Source: a virus. From it: 37,541 nt of DNA. How positions within the stretch are numbered: position 1 is the stretch's first letter; every line of letters starts with the position of its first letter. The DNA is taken from positions 1 through 37,541 of the IMG/VR virus record IMGVR_UViG_3300042375_000706; one strand, 5' to 3'. The notes beneath the pieces are model-generated. The model did not search any database, was not told where the DNA came from, and saw only the letters and a list, made by a program, of their open reading frames with translations. The translations under genes and the position numbers were made by a program. Below, in pieces: positions 33,411 to 37,541 of this stretch.

Positions 33411-35174
33411 TCTCGCCCCGCCGGAAACCTTCCCCCTAGCGCCCCGCAGCGCCTGCAAGTCGCGGGGCAACCACTCGTCGCGCTGAGACTCGCGCCACGG
33501 CGTCGCCATGTCCAACAACTGCACGCCGATGCCCAGCGCCAGCACGTCGTCGTCATGCTTGCCGGAGGACGCCTCCGCCCGCCCGCTCTGCTTCACCACG
33601 AAATGCTTGAGCTGGCTGATCGCCCACGGGCAGCGGACCTCGTAGCCACCCATCCCGCCGCGTCCGGCCTCGCGCAACCTCGCCGCCAGCGTCTCGACGA
33701 TCATCGGGCGCGTCTTGGTGTCCGTCATCCACCCCAGCGCCTTCGTCCGCACGTTCTCGCGGCGGTTGAATATCTCTCGCTGGTAGATGTCCACGTCCAT
33801 CCGCAGCTTCAGCAGCTCCACCATCCCCCGGTCCATGTTCATCTCCGGCACGATGAGCGCCTGCCAGTATCGCGCCATCCGCCAGACCTCCTCCTCCAGC
33901 ACGTCAATGTCCCACCAGCACCCGAAGCGCACCCCGTCCGGCACGAGGATGTTCCGCATCACCAGTGCGGGCTCGATCCACTCGTTGTTGTGGTTAAGGT
34001 AGCCCGCACGGTGGACGAGGACGCTGTGGCTGTCCGGATCAACCCCGCCCGTCTGCGACGCGCCTGTCATCGGATCGACGCTGATGAGGTAGCAGCACCC
34101 TTGTCGCGGCTGCTCCCACCGCACGACCCGTGCCTGCTGCTCCTGCGTCGGCGTCCACTGGATGCGGTCGGCGTGCTCGTTGTGGTCCAAGCACCCGAAC
34201 TCACGCGGGCGGATGGATGAGACGTGGTCCTGATAGTCCAGCCCAGCCTGCTCGAACCTGCATCGGCCCGACTTCAGGAACGCCGTCTCAACGTCGAACG
34301 GGTAGTCCTGACAGAAGCGGTCCCAGTCGCCCTTGCACTCCTCGCGGATGGCGTAGCGCATCCACGCAACCTGCCACAAGTCCAGCTTCCACCTCGCGGC
34401 GAGCCTCTGCTCCTCCTCGGTCAAGTCCGCCATCGAGTCGATCCCCTCGCTCGACGGGTCAAGTCGGCTGTCATCGAACTGATACCACGCCGCGAACACG
34501 AGGACGTAGCCATTGCGCCCGGCCTTGAACTCGTCGAACGTGATCGCGCCTTGGCAGGTCTCGTAGAAGTCGCCCGTCGCGCCCTTGGCCGTGCTCTCTT
34601 GAAAGATCAGCGTGTCCGGCTCCATCGGCACGCACTTGAGGAAGCCATTGAGAACTTGGGTGGCATTGGCGACGCCCTCCTCGCTGAGATACGCGACCTC
34701 GGTGATGACCATCACCTGATACGTCCCGCTTCGTCCCGCATTGGCATTGGCGAGCGTCACGCGCTCTAGCGACGAGCCGTTCTTGAACCTCGCCTCCATG
34801 TCCATCACCTTGCACGAGTCCGGATCCCGCTCGTCGTTGCCTGCGTAGGTGCCGAGGATCTTGAAGAGGTTCTGGCCTTGGAAGTGAGCGCCGCCCGCGA
34901 TGACGCCCCGCCCGCGCTTGGCTTGCAGGCGTCGATACGCCGCAGCGACGCCGAACGTGCTGCTACCCTTCTGCCGGGGCTTCAGTCCCACGATGCGGCA
35001 TGGCCTGCCGTGCTCGTGCGCCCATTGGATGATCTCGCTGATGCGGGACTGATACACGTTGGCGACGGGGCTCACGATCTCACCGCCTTTGCGCTCGATC
35101 TTGCCATAAGCCTCGAACCATGCGGCTGTGTCCCACTCGGTGGCGTCTCTGAGTGCGTCGGTGAGCGTGCTCAT
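33399..35174 (-). CDS. terL: Terminase large subunit
   Basis: A 591-residue packaging motor and nuclease. ATPase part: Walker A KPRQKGSST (residues 65-73), Walker B region YQVMVITEV (152-160, with T-E in place of the usual D-E), and coupling motif FQESTAKG (191-198). Nuclease part (RNase H fold): first Asp in ISVDPMTGA (about 365-372), second site around VPEMNMDRG (442-450), third in KHDDDVLALGIG (539-550). It cuts concatemeric phage DNA and pumps it through the portal. The start ATG follows a strong hairpin by 14 bases. The small subunit candidate lies 1.1 kb upstream, separated by the recombinase, the tRNA and a tiny peptide gene, which is an unusual separation. Confidence 0.9.
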   Translation of the reverse strand: MSTLTDALRDATEWDTAAWFEAYGKIERKGGEIVSPVANVYQSRISEIIQWAHEHGRPCRIVGLKPRQKGSSTFGVAAAYRRLQAKRGRGVIAGGAHFQGQNLFKILGTYAGNDERDPDSCKVMDMEARFKNGSSLERVTLANANAGRSGTYQVMVITEVAYLSEEGVANATQVLNGFLKCVPMEPDTLIFQESTAKGATGDFYETCQGAITFDEFKAGRNGYVLVFAAWYQFDDSRLDPSSEGIDSMADLTEEEQRLAARWKLDLWQVAWMRYAIREECKGDWDRFCQDYPFDVETAFLKSGRCRFEQAGLDYQDHVSSIRPREFGCLDHNEHADRIQWTPTQEQQARVVRWEQPRQGCCYLISVDPMTGASQTGGVDPDSHSVLVHRAGYLNHNNEWIEPALVMRNILVPDGVRFGCWWDIDVLEEEVWRMARYWQALIVPEMNMDRGMVELLKLRMDVDIYQREIFNRRENVRTKALGWMTDTKTRPMIVETLAARLREAGRGGMGGYEVRCPWAISQLKHFVVKQSGRAEASSGKHDDDVLALGIGVQLLDMATPWRESQRDEWLPRDLQALRGARGKVSGGARTFS

Positions 35175-35188
35175 GCTGGAGATGGATT

Positions 35189-35214
35189 GCTCGCAGGGCC
35201 GGAACCCTGCGAGC
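35189..35214 (-). other. Strong hairpin in the leader of the large terminase gene
   Basis: GCTCGCAGGG (35189-35198) and CCCTGCGAGC (35205-35214) form a perfect 10-bp stem with a 6-base loop between the tiny Lys/Gly peptide gene and the terminase ATG at 35174. It could act as an attenuator, a tRNA-transcript processing site or a partial terminator; there is no T run. Confidence 0.5.
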
Positions 35215-35220
35215 GACGGG

Positions 35221-35283
35221 TCAGTAGCAACCTTTGCCTTTGCCTTTGCCGCCTTTGCCTTTACCTTTTGGTTTCGGTGTCAT
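35221..35283 (-). CDS. 20-residue Lys/Gly peptide
   Basis: ATG at 35283 and TGA at 35223-35221 enclose a 20-residue peptide: MTPKP followed by alternating Lys and Gly and a CY end. It lies between the tRNA and the large terminase gene. A regular KG repeat in frame with a start and a stop, in a 150-bp gap that is otherwise a hairpin, argues for a real small gene but does not prove it. The strongly basic charge suggests binding to nucleic acid or to an acidic protein surface. No family is recognised. Confidence 0.4.
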   Translation of the reverse strand: MTPKPKGKGKGGKGKGKGCY

Positions 35284-35324
35284 GGGGTGCTTGTCTCGGG
35301 GTTTGCGGAGTGTCCGCGAAGGTG

Positions 35325-35398
35325 TGGTTGCAGGGGGGGGAATCGAACCCCCGATGCCGGAGTATGAACCCGGTGCCTTACCTCTTGGCGACCCTGCG
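35325..35398 (-). tRNA. tRNA with CAU anticodon (Met-type by anticodon)
   Basis: A 74-nt cloverleaf with encoded CCA (35327-35325): D arm GCC/GGC, anticodon stem CCGGG/TCCGG with loop TTCATAC (anticodon CAU), T arm GGGGG TTCGATT CCCCC. Acceptor pairs 2-7 are GCAGGG/CCCTGC, while position 1 (C) faces A72, an unpaired C-A. The body (GCCAAG.GGTAAGGCACCGG and CCGGCAT) looks like a glutamine tRNA, not like a usual elongator tRNA-Met. By anticodon it reads AUG; if C34 is modified to lysidine it would read AUA. The C1-A72 mismatch is typical of initiators, but the anticodon stem lacks the three strict G-C pairs. It lies between the recombinase and the terminase genes. Confidence 0.85.
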
Positions 35399-35471
35399 AT
35401 TGGAGCGGCGAGGACGAAGCAGGGAAACGAAACGACCAGAAACAAAACCTGCCGCGCCCTCGCGCAGCCGA

Positions 35472-35501
35472 GTGATAGGCGGCGGGCTCACGTTCTGGCA
35501 A
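35472..35501 (-). promoter_or_regulatory. Candidate promoter upstream of the tRNA
   Basis: Minus strand TTGCCA (35501-35496), 18 bp, TATCAC (35477-35472), about 75 bases before the tRNA. The -35 overlaps a CAGAACGTGAG copy of the recurring motif, whose extended upstream part (TTCCCCGACGAGACC) is also present. Confidence 0.45.
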
Positions 35502-35520
35502 GGGTCTCGTCGGGGAATCG

Positions 35521-36195
35521 TCAACGCTTGAGGATGTCTTGCACGCTCGACGGTCCCCAAGGACGACCTGAGCGCGATGGGATACCCTCCTCGTTGAGAG
35601 CGTCGGCGATCTTGGCGTAGCTCATGCGCTTGGCCTTGCCGATTGGCTTGCGCCTGAGCGCCTTCATCCTCGCGACGGCTTCATCCTCGCCGGGAAGCGT
35701 GCCGAACGGCTTCACGCCCTCGCAGCGCCCGGTCTCGATGCGTTTGCGAGCTCGCGCCTTTCGCAGCTTGGCGACGATGGATGTCTTCTCAAACTGCGAG
35801 ACGACGGAGAGGATCTGCCGAACCAGTGTCGCCGTCGCGTTGTCCGGATCGTCGGCTGTCAGGTCGATGCCGCTCTCGCTCTCGATGACCCTGACGCCCT
35901 CCTCGCGAAACTGGGACAGTAGGATCTCGCCGACCATCACGTCCCGCGCCAGTCGATCCGCCCTCTCGATGAGGACGACGCGCACGCCATTGCCGACGAT
36001 GGCCGCGAACAGGTCCGAAAGCGCGGGGCGCTCGTCCAAATCCTTGGTGCCGGAAATCCCGGCGTCGATGAACTCGGCGACGATCTCGAACCCGTCGGCC
36101 TTCGCCCGCTTCGCGATAGCGTCGCGCTGCCGATCGAATCCATCGCCCTCGATCTGTCCTTTGCCGCTAACCCTCAAGTATGAAAATGCCTTCAT
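35521..36195 (-). CDS. Serine recombinase (resolvase/invertase family)
   Basis: A 224-residue serine recombinase. The catalytic domain begins MKAFSYLRVSGKGQ with nucleophile Ser10 and Arg8, and contains DAGISG (45-50), IERADRLARD (76-85, Arg78 and Arg81) and the long helix from about 115 to 150. The short C-terminal part (SYAKIADALNEEGIPSRSG, then RPWGPSSVQDILKR) is the helix-turn-helix type seen in recombinase domains. The protein lacks the large zinc-ribbon domain of phage integrases such as phiC31, so it may act as a resolvase or invertase instead of an integrase. The ATG at 36195 was chosen because MKAFSYLRVSG is the usual start and a promoter-like sequence ends 6 bases before it. Confidence 0.85.
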   Translation of the reverse strand: MKAFSYLRVSGKGQIEGDGFDRQRDAIAKRAKADGFEIVAEFIDAGISGTKDLDERPALSDLFAAIVGNGVRVVLIERADRLARDVMVGEILLSQFREEGVRVIESESGIDLTADDPDNATATLVRQILSVVSQFEKTSIVAKLRKARARKRIETGRCEGVKPFGTLPGEDEAVARMKALRRKPIGKAKRMSYAKIADALNEEGIPSRSGRPWGPSSVQDILKR

Positions 36196-36201
36196 GCGTT
36201 G

Positions 36202-36229
36202 AAGATAGGACCATTGCCGGCGAAAGCAA
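36202..36229 (-). promoter_or_regulatory. Leaderless-type promoter of the recombinase
   Basis: Minus strand TTGCTT (36229-36224), 16 bp, TATCTT (36207-36202), 6 bp, then ATG at 36195. An operator-like palindrome lies 35 bases further upstream. Confidence 0.4.
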
Positions 36230-36263
36230 CCGGGAAACTTCAAAATCCCGGTTAAAATGACAG

Positions 36264-36279
36264 TTAAACGACCGTTTGA
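36264..36279. promoter_or_regulatory. Palindromic operator-like site, copy 1
   Basis: TTAAACGACCGTTTGA, a near-perfect palindrome that overlaps the last codons and the stop of the small terminase gene and lies 69 bases before the recombinase start. Confidence 0.5.
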
Positions 36280-36692
36280 CTTTCGACCTTGGCGAGCGTG
36301 GCGGCGAGCGATCGGCGAAGCGACGGGGATTTGGCAAGGCGCTCTTCGATGTCCGCGACGGGATCCGACGAAATCGTTTTCGTGATGATCTGCTGCCGCT
36401 CGATGGGTTTTCCGATGGAGTAGGCCAGCGCCAGCTTCAGCCCCGCCTCGTTTGCCCGAACATCATCCTCCTCGTTGCCGTCCTTCATCCGCCGCTTGGC
36501 TTCGCAGAGTCGCCAAACGCGCTCGGCGAGGTAGTCAGGTGGGCAGCGGGCCAATAGCGCGTCCAGCACGGCGTTGTTGATTTTCGCCGGATCCGCGATG
36601 TCGAACGTCGGCGAGCCGCTGGCAGCGCCGACGATCTGGTCAATCTCCGCATCGACCATGGCGGCCTGCGCGGGCGTGCGTGAGCCGTCCAT
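36264..36692 (-). CDS. Terminase small subunit candidate
   Basis: A 142-residue protein from the ATG at 36692 (a TTG at 36728 is part of a promoter-like sequence). It is helical, with VDAEIDQIVGAA near the start, a middle with PPDYLAERVWRLCEAKRRMK, and LALAYSIGKPIERQQIITKT toward the end. The motif of a helix, then GKP and IIT(K/R), is often seen in the C-terminal half of phage small terminases. The final part is DIEERLAKSPSLRRSLAATL. It precedes the recombinase by 68 bp and the large subunit by about 1.1 kb. It could also be a DNA-binding regulator; the assignment rests on pattern and position. Confidence 0.5.
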   Translation of the reverse strand: MDGSRTPAQAAMVDAEIDQIVGAASGSPTFDIADPAKINNAVLDALLARCPPDYLAERVWRLCEAKRRMKDGNEEDDVRANEAGLKLALAYSIGKPIERQQIITKTISSDPVADIEERLAKSPSLRRSLAATLAKVESQTVV

Positions 36693-36699
36693 GACTTTG

Positions 36700-36728
36700 G
36701 GATAAGCCCCCCGCCCCCTGCCCGTCAA
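36700..36728 (-). promoter_or_regulatory. Leaderless-type promoter of the small terminase candidate
   Basis: Minus strand TTGACG (36728-36723), 17 bp of G-rich sequence, TTATCC (36705-36700), 7 bp, then ATG at 36692. Just upstream stands CATTTTCCTGAGCGCGAAAG, which resembles the extended part of the CAGAACAT element. Confidence 0.45.
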
Positions 36729-36749
36729 CTTTCGCGCTCAGGAAAATGC

Positions 36750-36765
36750 TCAAACGACCGTTTGA
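36750..36765. promoter_or_regulatory. Palindromic operator-like site, copy 2
   Basis: TCAAACGACCGTTTGA: two 7-base arms (TCAAACG and CGTTTGA) that match perfectly around a two-base centre, 22 bases upstream of the -35 of the small terminase promoter. Confidence 0.6.
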
Positions 36766-36824
36766 AAGTCTATCGGAAAAGACCCCTGAAAAGCCTAATA
36801 TTTCGTGAGCTGGGGAGGGTATTT

Positions 36825-36840
36825 TCAAACGATTGTTTGA
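36825..36840. promoter_or_regulatory. Palindromic operator-like site, copy 3
   Basis: TCAAACGATTGTTTGA, one mismatch between arms, 75 bp from copy 2. The two copies could bind a repressor cooperatively. Confidence 0.55.
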
Positions 36841-37043
36841 TTTCCGCCTGAGAGCCGATTTCAGCCCTCCGCTCCCGCCTTGTGGCACCTTGTCGCGCTC
36901 ATGCCCCGCAACAGCCTTGGCGACCCCCCAGCGTGCGGGAAATCGGCATTACTGAATTGTAAGCTAATCTTAATTTCTTCCCCCCCCCATTTGCGCCCCG
37001 CCCCTAGCCTAGCCGCCTCGACCCACATACGCCCCCCCCACTA
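36841..37043. other. Noncoding control region, left part
   Basis: No gene is seen here. It contains several runs of 6-9 C (G on the minus strand), an A+T-rich patch near 36950-36980 (TTGTAAGCTAATCTTAATTT) that could hold a promoter, and no convincing start codon. Confidence 0.5.
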
Positions 37044-37076
37044 GCGCCCCTCCCCCCTTAAAAGGGGGAGGGGCGC
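37044..37076. other. 13-bp GC-rich hairpin
   Basis: GCGCCCCTCCCCC (37044-37056) and GGGGGAGGGGCGC (37064-37076) pair perfectly with a 7-base loop CTTAAAA. It may be a terminator for transcription coming from either side or a structural element of a replication or packaging region. Confidence 0.55.
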
Positions 37077-37159
37077 GGTGGTGGGGGGGCGATGTGTGGA
37101 GGCGTAGGCGGGCGCGTCCGCGTGGGGGAGTGGGGCGGGAAAAAGAGAAAACCCTAGAG

Positions 37160-37262
37160 CCGTATAGGTTTGCGGGCAAAAACCGTTATACGTCGCGTTA
37201 TACGCAAGGTAGAAACCAAGGTTATAACCAGCGTATAACGCCCGTATAACACGAGGTATAAA
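37160..37262. repeat. Cluster of GTTATAC / GTATAAC iteron-like repeats
   Basis: Within about 100 bp there are two GTTATACG, one GTTATAACC, one CGTATAACG, one CGTATAACA and one GGTATAAAC, plus CCGTATAGG at the left edge. They are in both orientations, with spacings of about 10-20 bp. Such clusters are typical of replication initiator or repressor binding sites. Coordinates are within a base or two. Confidence 0.5.
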
Positions 37263-37305
37263 CAGCAACCGGAATAGGGAGATACCAAAGTATTTAATTT
37301 TTTTC

Positions 37306-37334
37306 TTGATGTTCTGGAAAGCCTGCCGTATCAG
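37306..37334 (+). promoter_or_regulatory. Candidate promoter of the rightmost gene
   Basis: TTGATG (37306-37311), 17 bp, TATCAG (37329-37334). The same stretch read on the minus strand is a CAGAACATCAAG motif followed by an A+T-rich TAAATA at promoter spacing, so transcription in both directions is possible. Confidence 0.4.
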
Positions 37335-37337
37335 AAG

Positions 37338-37362
37338 GGCCAACCTGACAAACGGGTTGGCC
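37338..37362 (+). other. Inverted repeat in the leader of the rightmost gene
   Basis: GGCCAACC (37338-37345) and GGTTGGCC (37355-37362), a perfect 8-bp repeat with a 9-base loop, lie 23 bases before the ATG at 37386. It could be an mRNA hairpin or an operator. Confidence 0.45.
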
Positions 37363-37385
37363 GAAACACCAAACCAAACGAACCA

Positions 37386-37541
37386 ATGAGCGCTTACAAA
37401 ATGACCAAATCAGAGCTGACCGACCGGGCCAAAAGCCTTGGCTATTGCATCAGAATTCAGGACGGTGAGATTGAAACATACCCCAAGGGAATGCGCGGCG
37501 ACGCCTCCATTTTTGAGCACGACGACGCCGACGGTAGCGGG
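37386..37541 (+). CDS. Hypothetical small early protein (3' end outside window)
   Basis: The first 52 residues of a plus-strand gene cut by the window edge. It starts MSAYKMTKSELTDRAKSLGY and continues with CIRIQDGEIETYPKGMRGDA and an acidic DDADGSG. The pattern of a helical KxELxxRAxxLGY start followed by a strand with GEIxxYPKG is seen in small phage proteins of unknown function. The leader is A/C-rich (CACCAAACCAAACGAACCA) without a Shine-Dalgarno sequence. It is divergent from the packaging genes and follows the repeat-rich control region, so it may be the first gene of the early or replication module. Confidence 0.7.
   Translation, partial: MSAYKMTKSELTDRAKSLGYCIRIQDGEIETYPKGMRGDASIFEHDDADGSG

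Noticed and set aside
37041-37343. 100-residue minus-strand frame with a basic N-terminus
   Set aside because: It runs through the hairpin and the iteron-like repeats; its Tyr/Asn-rich part is the repeat itself, and it begins within the CAGAACAT motif.

Overview
The window is a stretch of a tailed double-stranded DNA phage (or prophage) genome from a GC-rich host, and almost all of it is coded on the minus strand. Read right to left on that strand it runs: small terminase candidate, serine recombinase, a tRNA, a 20-residue Lys/Gly peptide, large terminase, a small hypothetical gene, a complete tmRNA, a coiled-coil gene, a 647-residue low-complexity protein, a 5495-residue polyvalent protein, a 61-residue alanine-rich protein, portal, a 94-residue protein, scaffold, major capsid protein, a small protein, two duplicated fibre-type proteins, two connector-like proteins, and three repeat proteins ending in a tail fibre cut by the left edge. 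No tail sheath, tail tube or tape-measure gene is visible. The portal, scaffold, capsid and connector set fits a short-tailed (podovirus-like) particle, but genes left of the window could change that view.

Host: I cannot name it. The genes have high GC and hardly any Shine-Dalgarno sequence before their starts. Several starts sit where transcription itself would be expected to begin (leaderless mRNA). The tmRNA would encode an unusually long tag, as is known in Chlamydia, so a PVC-group host (for example Verrucomicrobiota) is possible but unproven.

The most striking element is the 16.5-kb gene at 13547-30034 (44% of the window). It carries glycine-zipper segments, an N6-adenine methyltransferase fused to an SNF2/DEAH helicase (the DarB architecture), a second class I methyltransferase, an HExxH zinc peptidase, long coiled coils and a membrane-type C-terminal part. 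Four copies of a short motif of the type LxSAPLRAD lie at the borders of its last domains, as if the chain were cut into separate proteins. Such proteins are known to be packaged and injected to protect phage DNA.

Regulation: a 16-bp palindrome (TCAAACG-NN-CGTTTGA) occurs upstream of the recombinase, twice upstream of the small terminase, and between the scaffold gene and a divergent plus-strand gene. A second motif, CAGAACATCAA on the minus strand, lies a few bases before many structural genes. A plus-strand island of three genes (9162-10741) interrupts the structural operon and looks like a moron. The right end (36.73-37.38 kb) is a noncoding control region with homopolymer tracts, a strong hairpin and a cluster of GTTATAC/GTATAAC repeats, followed by a plus-strand gene cut by the window edge.
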